32,436 nt of DNA from Nitrospirota bacterium (GCA_016212215.1 JACRGV010000084.1:1-32436); one strand, 5' to 3'; shown: positions 6,738-15,271, counted from the first letter of the stretch. Program-made: numbers and translations. The notes: a model not told the origin generated them from the letters alone.

Positions 6738-8279
6738 TTATTTCTTCTTTTCGATCTTCTCAAGGCCGTATTTCATTACTTTTAAAATAAGGTTCTTTCT
6801 GCTTATGCCGAGTTCCCTTGCAAGTTTGCTTTTGTTAAAGTTTGTTCTTTCAAGGCCTTCCCTGATTACGTCCCGCTCTACATTCTCAACAATGGACTTT
6901 AGTGTGCCTGAGGATTTGGGTTTTTTTATGTAGGATTTTTTCTCTACATCTTCAACAATGTTTGTTGAAATGAGCTTTTTGGTAATTAAGGTATCAAAAC
7001 CCGCTAAAAGGGTGGTTCTTTTTATCTCATTCTGAAGTTCCCTGATGTTTCCCGGCCAACTGTAATTCAAGAAATAGTCTACAACTTCATCTGATAACTG
7101 TTTTATAGGGATATGGCGGTCAGTGCAGAACTTTGTAAGGAAGTAGTTTGAAAGGATTGCAATATCCTCTGCCCTTTCTCTGAGAGGAGGGAGGTGTATC
7201 TTTATTTCATTCAACCGGTAATACAGGTCTTCTCTGAATGTGCCTTTTTCCACCATCATTTTCAGGTCTCTGTTTGTGGCAGCGACAACTCTGACATCTA
7301 CATTTATAAACTTTGTCCCGCCCACACGCTTAAAGACCCCGTCCTGCAATACACGGAGCATCTTTGTCTGAAGTGCCGGACTTGTGTCACCTATCTCGTC
7401 CAACAGGAATGTGCCGCCATCTGCAAGTTCGAATAATCCCTTCTTCTGGACAACTGCCCCTGTAAATGCCCCTTTTTCATGGCCGAACAGTTCAGACTCA
7501 AGGAGATTTTCACTGAATGCGCTGCAATTTTCTGCTATGAATGCCTTATCTTTTCTTGGGCTGTTGTAATGTATTATACGTGCAATCAGTTCCTTTCCAG
7601 TGCCGCTTTCTCCAAGAATCAACACGGTACTATCACTCGGAATAATCTTTTCAAGGGTGCCGAAGATCTTTAAAAGGGGAGGACTCTTGCCTACAACACT
7701 TGAGAAATCGAAATTCTTCTGTATCTCAGGATAGTTTATTTGATTAGGTTCATCTTTTGAAATCTCACGTTGATAACTAACCATCTCCTCAACCATTGTC
7801 TCAAGGAGACCTTTAAAAACTTCCAGTTTCTCCTGTGTTATTACAGGGACGTGGCGAAATCTCTCAGCGAACTCATCTTTATCTACATTAAATGAAGATA
7901 AATGTCCTCTTAACTCCTGAATCTCATGTTCAGCAGGTTTATGGTCCAATACACCGACTGCCATGACATACCCGATGCAATCGTCATTGTTGATAATTGG
8001 GACAATCAATGCAATTAATCCGGCAGGGCATTTATTAATTAATGATTGTTTTGAATCTTTTGCCTGCTGTGCGAGCTTTTTTATCCATAAATCACACTCA
8101 TGCTTAGCAAGAGGGGTGTGTTCGATAAGACCGCAGACGGTGTTTTCTGACTTGTAGATGCTCTTTATTTCCTGACCGAGGCTGTTAAAATAACGGATAT
8201 TAAAGCCCCAGTTGTTGCAAACCTCTACAAGTTTTTTGCTTATTCTTAAGGCTAAGACCTTTTCCCAGAAGAGCTCCAT
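6738..8279 (-). CDS. Sigma-54-dependent activator with PocR-type sensor domain
   Basis: This 513-aa protein has three parts. Residues 5-165 resemble the PocR ligand-binding domain, with C49, C62 and the KCPAGL motif (C84), then VPI and an IGYVMAVG strand. Residues 195-430 are the AAA+ domain, with Walker A GESGTGKE (223-230), the sigma-54 contact loop GAFTGA (270-275), Walker B FLLDEIGD (291-298) and [10 protein letters not shown]. Residues 470-510 form a Fis-type helix-turn-helix ([14 protein letters not shown]). There is no receiver domain, so the signal is probably a small ligand or redox state read by the PocR domain. AAGGAG lies upstream of the ATG. The likely target is the sigma-54 promoter at 6191-6205, about 550 bp beyond its stop; the kinase operon on the other side lacks such a promoter. 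Confidence 0.93.
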   Translation of the reverse strand: MELFWEKVLALRISKKLVEVCNNWGFNIRYFNSLGQEIKSIYKSENTVCGLIEHTPLAKHECDLWIKKLAQQAKDSKQSLINKCPAGLIALIVPIINNDDCIGYVMAVGVLDHKPAEHEIQELRGHLSSFNVDKDEFAERFRHVPVITQEKLEVFKGLLETMVEEMVSYQREISKDEPNQINYPEIQKNFDFSSVVGKSPPLLKIFGTLEKIIPSDSTVLILGESGTGKELIARIIHYNSPRKDKAFIAENCSAFSENLLESELFGHEKGAFTGAVVQKKGLFELADGGTFLLDEIGDTSPALQTKMLRVLQDGVFKRVGGTKFINVDVRVVAATNRDLKMMVEKGTFREDLYYRLNEIKIHLPPLRERAEDIAILSNYFLTKFCTDRHIPIKQLSDEVVDYFLNYSWPGNIRELQNEIKRTTLLAGFDTLITKKLISTNIVEDVEKKSYIKKPKSSGTLKSIVENVERDVIREGLERTNFNKSKLARELGISRKNLILKVMKYGLEKIEKKK

Positions 8280-8331
8280 CCGATGGAATGGCTCCTTATA
8301 TATTGATTTTTTAGCAGCCTAAAACTTAGGT

Positions 8332-8360
8332 ATAATACTCTAAGTGTCAGGCATTGTCAA
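8332..8360 (-). promoter_or_regulatory. Sigma-70-type promoter for the activator gene
   Basis: The minus strand carries TTGACA, a 17-bp spacer and TATTAT, close to consensus, giving a leader of about 45 nt. A small palindrome, CCTAA-AAC-TTAGG (8319-8331), overlaps the expected start point and could be an operator. Confidence 0.7.
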
Positions 8361-8419
8361 CAACATGAAAATCGCCATAAAATCGCCCTAATATTGAGGG
8401 AAAAGCCATATTTTTCATA

Positions 8420-8448
8420 TTGACTTTGAATATCTAACTTGCTACTAT
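8420..8448 (+). promoter_or_regulatory. Sigma-70-type promoter for the kinase gene
   Basis: TTGACT, a 17-bp spacer and TACTAT lie on the plus strand, divergent from the activator promoter about 60 bp away. The implied leader of about 220 nt runs through the repeats at 8486-8645. Confidence 0.6.
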
Positions 8449-8485
8449 AGGCAAAAGTGTAGCTTAGATGGTTGTAAGAAACTGC

Positions 8486-8645
8486 ATGAGCCAAAGCTCA
8501 TAACGGGTTATGAAAATGGAAGCATCCTTCGACAAGCTCAGGATGACACAACCCCACCCTCACCCGGACCCTCTCCCTGAGGGAGAGGGTGCTTAGTTTG
8601 TTCCCTCCCCTTCAAGGGGAGGGTTAGGGTGGGGATGGGGTTTGT
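8486..8645. repeat. Alpha-like palindrome and two gamma modules
   Basis: ATGAGCCAAAGCTCAT followed by ATGAAAAT (8488-8517) is a degenerate alpha linker. Two gamma units follow (CCCTCTCCCTGAGGGAGAGGG near 8570, then CCCTCCCCTTCAAGGGGAGGG near 8602). They would be transcribed in the leader of the kinase gene and can each form a stable hairpin. Confidence 0.75.
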
Positions 8646-8677
8646 TTTTGGAAAAACCACTGAGGACATAGATACCT

Positions 8678-10183
8678 ATGGGAAAATATATCCTTGTGCT
8701 GGACCAGGGTGTGTCGGGGTCAAGGGCAACCCTCACAGAAAACAAAGGAAAGGTTATAGCCTGGGCAGAAACTCCACTCAATACAGTTCCTAATAAGTCA
8801 GGATGGATTGAATACAAGCCAGATGATATCCTCAAAAGTATTCTAAGTGCAGTAAAATCGCTTTTCAAGAAGATTGGTCCTAAAAAAAAGCAAATATCTG
8901 CCATAGGTTTAGCAACTCAGCCTTCTACTATAATTGTATGGGATAAGGAGACAGGTAAATCTCTTTATAATGCAATAAGTGTAAATGACACGCGTGGTAT
9001 TGAAATTTGCAGGGAAAAGAGCAACCACCGTGAAAGCATACGTGAACGAACCGGCCTTCCATTATCAGTCACTTTTTCTGCCCCAAAGTTAAGGTGGCTT
9101 CTGAATAATATTAAACAATCCGGCAAACTTATTGATAAGGGCCGTCTTCTGTGCGGGACAGTCAATACATTTCTGATGTGGCACCTTACAAAGGGCGCAG
9201 TTTTCGCCACAGATCATTCTAATGCCTCAAGGACACTTTTGTTTAATATCCTTACAAAGTCATGGGATAAAGAAATGCTCGAGCTATTTTCCATACCTCC
9301 GGATATACTCCCTAATGTTTATCCGACGTCTCACATTTATGGAGATGCTGTTCTGGAAGGGCAGAGGATACCAATATTAGCGAGTATCGTTGACAAACAT
9401 GCCTCTCTGATTGGCAACGGCTGTATGCAGGAGGGGGAGGTAAATATTACTTATGGTAAGGAAGGGACGATTCAAATTACCACAGGTAAGAAGATTTTTA
9501 TTTTGCATGGCCTGTCGGCTGCAATAGGCTGGTCAACAGATGGGAATGGTAATGGAAATACATCATACATACTTGAAGGGAATATGAAATCTGTCGGGGC
9601 AATATTCCAATGGATGCAAACGAATCTTGGGCTTATCAGCACCAAGCCTAAGGAAAATATTGATGATATATGCCGCCGATCTCAGGAGAGAATATTTATG
9701 GTCCCTGCTATAACAGGGCTGGGTTCACCTTATGGGGAAAAGGGCGTAACTGCATGTCTGTTCGGGATGAGGTCATCTACAACACGGAATGATATTGTAC
9801 GTTCTGCAGTTGAGGCTGTTGCATTTATGGTGAAGGATAATCTGGGCCTTGTAGAAAAGGACAACAGGATTCAAATAAAAAGGATCGTCTCAGGCGGTGA
9901 ACTATCGGAAATATCTTATCTGTTACAGTTCCAATCGGACGTACTTAATATGCCGGTATATAAGACAAAAGAAGATTACCCTGTTGCAGCCGGTATTGCA
10001 TTTTTAATAAATCCGGATGCTAAAAGTATGACGAGTATGAATTTTAATCAAAAATCTCCTGGTTCAAAAAAATCTTTTACTCCAAAGGCCGCAAAGTATA
10101 GTGAGGCAGAGGTGAGAAAATTATATGAGCGTTGGAAGCTCACATGTCTTCATTCCAGAGAATGGTCAAAAAACTTTTCCTGA
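8678..10183 (+). CDS. FGGY-family carbohydrate kinase, glycerol-kinase-like, substrate unknown
   Basis: The 501-aa length and order of motifs match glycerol kinase: an N-terminal phosphate loop DQGVSGSRA (9-17; usually DQGTTSSRA), GWIEYKPDDI, TDHSNASRTLLFNI (178-191) and VSGGELSE near the C-terminus. The positions that hold glycerol in Escherichia coli GlpK (Arg83-Glu84, Tyr135, Asp245) align by eye with Pro82-Ser83, Thr132 and Asp239. Only the catalytic Asp is therefore kept. I read it as an ATP-dependent kinase of a different small polyol or sugar, or a diverged regulator. GAGG lies 12 nt before the ATG. The 3' end overlaps the next gene by 40 bp, so the two are probably co-transcribed. Confidence 0.8.
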   Translation: MGKYILVLDQGVSGSRATLTENKGKVIAWAETPLNTVPNKSGWIEYKPDDILKSILSAVKSLFKKIGPKKKQISAIGLATQPSTIIVWDKETGKSLYNAISVNDTRGIEICREKSNHRESIRERTGLPLSVTFSAPKLRWLLNNIKQSGKLIDKGRLLCGTVNTFLMWHLTKGAVFATDHSNASRTLLFNILTKSWDKEMLELFSIPPDILPNVYPTSHIYGDAVLEGQRIPILASIVDKHASLIGNGCMQEGEVNITYGKEGTIQITTGKKIFILHGLSAAIGWSTDGNGNGNTSYILEGNMKSVGAIFQWMQTNLGLISTKPKENIDDICRRSQERIFMVPAITGLGSPYGEKGVTACLFGMRSSTTRNDIVRSAVEAVAFMVKDNLGLVEKDNRIQIKRIVSGGELSEISYLLQFQSDVLNMPVYKTKEDYPVAAGIAFLINPDAKSMTSMNFNQKSPGSKKSFTPKAAKYSEAEVRKLYERWKLTCLHSREWSKNFS

Positions 10184-13041
10184 TTCTTCTTGTCATTCTT
10201 TCATTAAATTCCTCCGGTTGTACATCTGTTTTTAAATCATACGTATCGGATTCAAACCTGAAAAAGGGTAAAAAGCTTATTGAAAAACGTAAGTATGATG
10301 AGGCTGAAACTACTGTTATGAAGGCGATTGCCTATCAACCGGATAATTCTAAGGCTTGGATTACACTTGGCGACATCTTCTTATCAATTGAAGATTATAA
10401 CAGCGCTGAGAATATGTATAAAGAGGGGATAAGGCGGGATAAAAATGCCTATGATGCTTATGCAGGTTTATGGGCATTAGAGCTTGAAGAAACCGGTTAT
10501 ACAGAAGAAGTTAAGGTAAAGGTAAAAAAGGAGATTGAGGGATTTATTGATAATGGTGAGAAAAAGCCTGAGAGATTAATGGCAGCATATAAAGGTTTAA
10601 ACTTTCTTCATGAATATGACAAGTCAGCAGAACTCGCAAGAGACATAGTTGATTCAGGTGCAGATAAAAAGACTGTTGGTCTACTTGCTCTTGATATTTT
10701 TGAAGAGTTATTAAGAGAAAAGGATGCAGTTAAAAGGCTTGCCAAGATAGATGAGTTTATGAAAACATTTTCTATGAGCAGGGAACATGTATATTTAGAA
10801 AATGTTATGCGGCTCAATATCGCTGCAGGTGAACTTAATGATAAAGAACTTTTATACAAATATGGAGAAGACTGGATCAGGAACGACCCTGATAACAGAA
10901 GGGCAAACTTTATTGTCGCTAAAAATTATGTAGACTCAGATATTGCGTTGGACAGGGCAGTTGATTATCTGAAAAAGGCATTAACTTTGATTAAAGAGCC
11001 TGACCCGGCGGACAAACCTGAATTTTATCCTGATGCTGAATGGTATAAGGACCTAAAAAAATCAGAGAGTGTATATTATGACACACTTGGGTGGGCATAC
11101 TATAAGCTTGGAAGATACAGAGATGCTGAGCGGGCATATAATATGGGAGAGAAGTATAATGATTTTAACTCAAGCCTGTATTATCACGCGGGCGTGCTGG
11201 AGGAAAAAGAGGGGAAAATAGAGGATGCACTGTTTTCATACATAAACGCATTAAAGGCCGGAGAAAATGACAATGCATATCAAAACCTCGGTAATATTTT
11301 AGAGACTCATTACAGCATAAAAGAACCGTTCTACAAGGTATTTGCCGGAATGGAGGGGCTTACAACATTTACAGATGTAACTGAAGTGGCAGGGCTGAAA
11401 GGGGTTAACACTCAACGCGTGAGCTGGGGGGATTACAACAATGACGGTTATGATGATCTGCTATTTAACGGATATATGCTGTATAAAAATAACGGTGACG
11501 GGACATTTAAAAATGTTACACAAGAGGCAGGGATTGCTTATGTCACCGGTGCAAACGGCGGGGTGTGGGGCGATTTTGATAATGATGGTAATCTTGATTT
11601 TTACACGTTTGCATCGGGTAAAGATTCTACTGACAGGTTCTGGAGAAACAATGGGGATGGGACATTTACTGATATTACAAAAAACGCCGCACAAACACCT
11701 GATCCATTTCCTTCTGAGGCCGCGGCATGGGGGGATTATGACAAGGATGGGTTTATAGATATATATGTTGCCAATTATGAAAAACCTTTGTTCACGACTA
11801 TAGAAAGGGCTATGGGGACACCTGACCGGCTGTATCATAATAATGGTGACAATACGTTTGAAGAAGTAAGCACTGCCGCTGGGATTGCCCCGCCTGAAAA
11901 TATGTGTGGAAGGGGTGTCAGTTGGGGAGACTATGACAATGATGGAGACCCTGATATTTATGTTTCCAATTACAGGCTTGACTCGAATTTTTTGTGGAGG
12001 AATAACACTTCACCCATCCATCTCCCCTCACCCTTACCCTCTCCCCTTAGGGGAGAGGGAATATTTTCCAATGTTGCTGAAGAGGCAGGGGCAGAGGGAT
12101 ATGAGCAGGAGGGGATGTACGGACATTCAATAGGTGCAGACTGGGGAGATTATAATAATGACGGTAACCTCGACCTTTTTGTCTCTAATCTTGCACACCC
12201 CCGGTACATCGGATTCTCTGATAAGAGTATGTTATTGGAGAATCAGGGGCCTCCTGATTATCGTTTCAAAGATAGGTTCGGGAGTTCCGGTATAAGGTTT
12301 GAAGAAACAACGGCTGACCCTTCTTTTGCAGACTATGATAATGACGGTATGCTTGACCTGTTTTTTACTTCCACTTATGAAGGAAAGAAGAGTTTCCTTT
12401 ATAAAGGTAATGGTGATGGAACGTTTACTGATATTACCTGGCTTGCCGGTGTGAGGGTGGATAATGGCTGGGGGAATGCTTTTGCAGACTTTGATAATGA
12501 CGGTGACCTTGATCTGATAACAGCAAGCGGAACCGGCAATGGTGTACGGCTCTTTAGAAATGATGGTAATGGTAACCACTATCTACAGGTAAAAGTGGTC
12601 GGCAGTAAGTCAAACCGTTCAGGTATCGGGGCAAGGGTGACAGTTATGCGGAAATCGGATTGCGGAAAGGAAATGTCACTGAACGAGCCGCTTACAAAGG
12701 GGCATGAAGAACAGCGGGACAAGAATGTCCCGCCTATCCTCAATTTATTATTCACGGATAGGCAGTCTTCCCCATTTGTGGATGGGGGGTCATCTCTATT
12801 TATGGATAGGCGGGGTTTTCCAACCCCGCCGGAAGAAGGATCTTCGTGTGCAAACGAAACTATGAAACAGATCAGGGAAGTGCAGGGTGGGAAGGGGAGC
12901 GGGTCTCAACATTCGATGATTGCCTCGTTTGGATTCGGCAGGTATGATGGAGTGGTTGATGTAGAGGTAACATTTCCATCAGGCAAGGTTATTCGTAAGT
13001 CTGATGTAAAAACCGGACAGAGGCTCTTGGTAATAGAATAA
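10144..13041 (+). CDS. TPR / VCBS (FG-GAP) / ASPIC-UnbV lipoprotein carrying two in-frame repeat insertions
   Basis: A signal sequence ends in a lipobox (LNSSGC). TPR-like helical pairs follow (encoded at about 10255-10460 and 11050-11300). Next come seven propeller-type repeats, each with a DxDxDG-like calcium site (W-G-D-Y-N-N-D-G-Y-D-D and variants) and usually N-N-G-D-G-T-F, encoded from about 11420 to 12570. An ASPIC/UnbV domain closes the protein (GIGARVTV ... REVQGGKGSGSQ ... VTFPSGKV). Such proteins are extracytoplasmic and often of unknown substrate. Two repeat modules lie in frame: gamma at 12005-12062 splits a repeat between its N-N and G-x-F, and alpha-beta at 12674-12856 splits the UnbV domain. 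The reading frame survives both. The start is taken at ATG 10144 (GGAAG upstream); ATG 10162 is possible. Confidence 0.85.
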   Translation: MSSFQRMVKKLFLILLVILSLNSSGCTSVFKSYVSDSNLKKGKKLIEKRKYDEAETTVMKAIAYQPDNSKAWITLGDIFLSIEDYNSAENMYKEGIRRDKNAYDAYAGLWALELEETGYTEEVKVKVKKEIEGFIDNGEKKPERLMAAYKGLNFLHEYDKSAELARDIVDSGADKKTVGLLALDIFEELLREKDAVKRLAKIDEFMKTFSMSREHVYLENVMRLNIAAGELNDKELLYKYGEDWIRNDPDNRRANFIVAKNYVDSDIALDRAVDYLKKALTLIKEPDPADKPEFYPDAEWYKDLKKSESVYYDTLGWAYYKLGRYRDAERAYNMGEKYNDFNSSLYYHAGVLEEKEGKIEDALFSYINALKAGENDNAYQNLGNILETHYSIKEPFYKVFAGMEGLTTFTDVTEVAGLKGVNTQRVSWGDYNNDGYDDLLFNGYMLYKNNGDGTFKNVTQEAGIAYVTGANGGVWGDFDNDGNLDFYTFASGKDSTDRFWRNNGDGTFTDITKNAAQTPDPFPSEAAAWGDYDKDGFIDIYVANYEKPLFTTIERAMGTPDRLYHNNGDNTFEEVSTAAGIAPPENMCGRGVSWGDYDNDGDPDIYVSNYRLDSNFLWRNNTSPIHLPSPLPSPLRGEGIFSNVAEEAGAEGYEQEGMYGHSIGADWGDYNNDGNLDLFVSNLAHPRYIGFSDKSMLLENQGPPDYRFKDRFGSSGIRFEETTADPSFADYDNDGMLDLFFTSTYEGKKSFLYKGNGDGTFTDITWLAGVRVDNGWGNAFADFDNDGDLDLITASGTGNGVRLFRNDGNGNHYLQVKVVGSKSNRSGIGARVTVMRKSDCGKEMSLNEPLTKGHEEQRDKNVPPILNLLFTDRQSSPFVDGGSSLFMDRRGFPTPPEEGSSCANETMKQIREVQGGKGSGSQHSMIASFGFGRYDGVVDVEVTFPSGKVIRKSDVKTGQRLLVIE
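12005..12062 (+). repeat. Gamma module inserted in frame in a VCBS repeat
   Basis: The nucleotides contain the gamma palindrome CCCTCTCCCC/GGGGAGAGGG and its CACCCTTACC flank. The translation, SPLPSPLRGEG, interrupts the normal N-N-G-D-G-T-F turn of a calcium-binding repeat. The insert is close to 51-54 bp and keeps the frame. Confidence 0.8.
12674..12856 (+). repeat. Alpha-beta module inserted in frame in the UnbV domain
   Basis: The insertion has the full composite order: GAACGAGCCGCTTACAAAGG and ATGAAGA (alpha), GGGACAAGAATGTCCC, GGATAGGCGGGGTTTTCC with ACCCCGCC (beta), then a degenerate alpha end, CTTCGTGTGCAAAC. It is about 180 bp long, adds about 60 residues between the TVMR strand and the REVQGG motif of the UnbV domain, and contains no stop in this frame. 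Confidence 0.82.
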
Positions 13042-13045
13042 CTTC

Positions 13046-13106
13046 ATTCCCTCCCCCTTGAGGGGGGAGGGTTAGGGTGGGGGTGAGCTATGGTGATTTT
13101 CGGGTG
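13046..13106 (+). repeat. Gamma-alpha repeat carrying the PolX start region
   Basis: CCCTCCCCCTTGAGGGGGGAGGG and the usual GTTAGGGTGGGGGTGAG tail lead directly into GATTTTCGGGTG, the end of an alpha linker, and then the PolX ATG. The alpha core normally continues GATTTTCGGATGAAC, so the start codon falls at the place where the repeat has its own ATG. Confidence 0.7.
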
Positions 13107-14825
13107 ATGGATAAAGACACTGTAAGCGGGATATTGGAGGATATAGCTGTACTCCTTGAGTTAAAAGGGGATAATCCTTTTAAGATAAGGGCCTATAGTA
13201 ATGCGGCTAGGGCTGTAGAGTCTCTGGAAGAGGATATTGGGGATGCGATAAAAGATGGGTCATTATTAGAGAAGAAGGGGATAGGTAAGGCAATATTTGA
13301 AAAGATTTCAGAACTATATAAAACAGGACACCTGACCTATTATGAAGAACTAAAAAATGAGATACCTTCCGGACTGCTGGAGATAATAAAGATTCAGGGT
13401 GTTGGGCCAAAGAAGGCGAAGGTATTATATGATTCACTCGGCATAACTACTGTGGGAGAGCTTGAGTACGCATGTAATGAGAACAGGCTTATTGATCTGC
13501 ATGGCTTTGGTAAGGCGACACAGGATAAGATATTAAAGGGGATAGAATATTATAAAAAGGGGGCAGGACATTTTCTCATCAGCATTGCGTTGACAGAGGC
13601 AGAGAAGCTCCTTGACCTGTTAAAAGGGAATAAGTATATCATCAGGTCAGTTATCGCAGGCAGTATCAGGCGCCGGAAGGAGATTATAAAAGATATTGAT
13701 ATTGTGGCAAGTGTTAAAACAGGCCATGAAGTTTCTGTTATGGACTTTTTTGCCGGCCTGCCGTTAGTCGGTTCGATTATTGGAAAGGGTGATACAAAGA
13801 CAAGTGTAGTCCTGAAGACCGGGATTAATGCGGACTTGAGGCTTATTACTGATAAGGAATTCCCATACACACTACATTATTTTACAGGGAGCAAAGATCA
13901 CAATGTCTCTCTCAGAGGCAGGGCAAAAAAGATGGGGATTAAGATGAATGAATACGGCCTGTTCAGGGGAGAAGAATTTATACCCTGCAGGGATGAGGCT
14001 GAGATATACAGCACACTTGGACTCTCATATATTCCGCCGGAACTGAGGGAAGATAAGGGGGAGATCGAGGCAGCAGAAAAGGGTACAATACCTGTACTTA
14101 TTGATACATCGGATATAAAAGGGCTTTTCCATGTGCACACAACGTATAGTGATTCCAGCATGACTATGAGAGAAGCGGTAAATATTGCGAGGGGAATGGG
14201 GTATCAATATATCGGGATAACGGATCATAGCAAATCTGCCCATTATGCCGGCGGTCTGACGGAAGAACGTGTACGCGAACAGCATATAGAGATAGATGCG
14301 ATTAATGAGGAGTTAAGTGACTTTTACATATTTAAAGGGATTGAGTCTGATATACTGCCGGACGGCTCACTTGATTATGATGAAAGAATCCTTTCATGTT
14401 TCGATTTTGTCATTGCCTCAATACACAGTAGATTTAATATGGATGAGGCAGATATGACAAAGAGGATCATTTCAGCATTATCCAATCCGTGCACCACTAT
14501 GCTTGGACATCCGACAGGGCGTCTCCTGTTATCAAGAGAAGGTTACAAGGTAGACATGATGAAGGTCATTGATGCTGCGGCAGAAATGGGGAAAATTATT
14601 GAATTGAACTCACACCCCTTCAGGCTTGATTTAGACTGGCGATATTGCAGATATGCAAAGGACCGTGGGGTGAAGATAAGCATTAATCCCGACGCCCATC
14701 ACACAGGTGATTTGACTAACCTCATTTATGGTGTCGGCATTGCGAGAAAGGGTTGGCTTACCAGGGAGAGTGTGATTAATACAATGACACTTGAAGAAGT
14801 TAAGGCATATTTTAAAAAACATTGA
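13107..14825 (+). CDS. polX: DNA polymerase/3'-5' exonuclease of family X (PolX)
   Basis: From ATG 13107 the protein has 572 aa, the usual size for bacterial PolX. It begins with the polymerase-beta-like 8-kDa helical region (MDKDTVSGILEDIAVLLELK ... FKIRAYSNAAR). Two helix-hairpin-helix stretches follow (GIGKAIFEKI; IQGVGPKKAKVLY), then the nucleotidyltransferase core GSIRRRKEIIKDIDIVA with the paired catalytic aspartates. The C-terminal PHP exonuclease domain shows HVHTTYSDSS, ITDHS, HSRF, LGHPTGRLL, ELNSHP and NPDAHHTGDL. Family members act in base-excision and gap-filling repair. A longer start (GTG 13077) would add ten residues encoded by repeat DNA and is rejected. The ribosome site is weak and comes from the repeat. 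Confidence 0.94.
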   Translation: MDKDTVSGILEDIAVLLELKGDNPFKIRAYSNAARAVESLEEDIGDAIKDGSLLEKKGIGKAIFEKISELYKTGHLTYYEELKNEIPSGLLEIIKIQGVGPKKAKVLYDSLGITTVGELEYACNENRLIDLHGFGKATQDKILKGIEYYKKGAGHFLISIALTEAEKLLDLLKGNKYIIRSVIAGSIRRRKEIIKDIDIVASVKTGHEVSVMDFFAGLPLVGSIIGKGDTKTSVVLKTGINADLRLITDKEFPYTLHYFTGSKDHNVSLRGRAKKMGIKMNEYGLFRGEEFIPCRDEAEIYSTLGLSYIPPELREDKGEIEAAEKGTIPVLIDTSDIKGLFHVHTTYSDSSMTMREAVNIARGMGYQYIGITDHSKSAHYAGGLTEERVREQHIEIDAINEELSDFYIFKGIESDILPDGSLDYDERILSCFDFVIASIHSRFNMDEADMTKRIISALSNPCTTMLGHPTGRLLLSREGYKVDMMKVIDAAAEMGKIIELNSHPFRLDLDWRYCRYAKDRGVKISINPDAHHTGDLTNLIYGVGIARKGWLTRESVINTMTLEEVKAYFKKH

Positions 14826-14841
14826 ATAACACCTAATGACC

Positions 14842-14871
14842 TTGACTTTGAGTTTTTAGCTATGCTATAAA
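14842..14871 (+). promoter_or_regulatory. Promoter upstream of the cold-shock gene
   Basis: TTGACT (14842-14847), an 18-bp spacer and TATAAA (14866-14871) predict a start near 14878, about 115 nt before the cold-shock ATG. A terminator-like hairpin lies inside the leader. Confidence 0.65.
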
Positions 14872-14899
14872 AGAGCATCGAAGTTATTGTCCTTTAGTT

Positions 14900-14935
14900 A
14901 ACCACAAAGTGACGCTTAGCTTTGTGGTTTTTTTT
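14900..14935 (+). terminator. Rho-independent terminator between promoter and cold-shock gene
   Basis: A perfect 10-bp stem (AACCACAAAG / CTTTGTGGTT) with a 10-nt loop is followed by a run of T. It may end PolX transcription, but it also lies about 20 nt downstream of a good promoter. It would therefore act as an attenuator for the cold-shock gene or the end of a roughly 55-nt RNA. Confidence 0.8.
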
Positions 14936-14991
14936 ATTTGTTGTATCAGGACAATTCGAGAATTTACAAAGAGAGGAAGGAGGTAGATGAG

Positions 14992-15192
14992 ATGTCAAAA
15001 GGAACTGTGAAGTGGTTCAATGAATCAAAAGGCTTTGGCTTTATCGCATGTGAAGACGGCAGAGATGTATTTGTTCACTACTCTGCTATCACTGGTGAAG
15101 GTTTTAAGACCCTTAACGAGGGTGATGCCGTCAGCTTTGATGTTGAAAAGGGCGACAAAGGCCCTAAAGCCGTCAATGTTGTAAAAATCTAA
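14992..15192 (+). CDS. csp: Cold-shock protein (CspA family)
   Basis: The 66-aa product starts [18 protein letters not shown] and contains both RNA-binding motifs (KGFGFI and VFVHY), then [18 protein letters not shown] and the ending [10 protein letters not shown], matching the single-domain CspA fold in full. AAGGAGG lies 9 nt before this ATG; upstream in-frame codons are not needed. It binds single-stranded nucleic acid and acts as an RNA chaperone. It is monocistronic, with a clear terminator after it and an unusual leader before it. Confidence 0.96.
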   Translation: MSKGTVKWFNESKGFGFIACEDGRDVFVHYSAITGEGFKTLNEGDAVSFDVEKGDKGPKAVNVVKI

Positions 15193-15233
15193 CTATAACT
15201 ATAATTGATATATAAATTAATTGATTTATAGCT

Positions 15234-15270
15234 GCCCCCTGTGTGTCATGCGCAGGGGGCTTTTTTATTT
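15234..15270 (+). terminator. Terminator of the cold-shock gene
   Basis: GCCCCCTGTG pairs with CGCAGGGGGC (one G-T pair) around a short loop and is followed by TTTTTT. Confidence 0.9.
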
Positions 15271-15271
15271 C

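Noticed and set aside
11441-11758. Alternative frame within the VCBS repeats
   Set aside because: The repetitive GATTATGACAATGATGG-type codons open other frames; the real frame has DxDxDG motifs.
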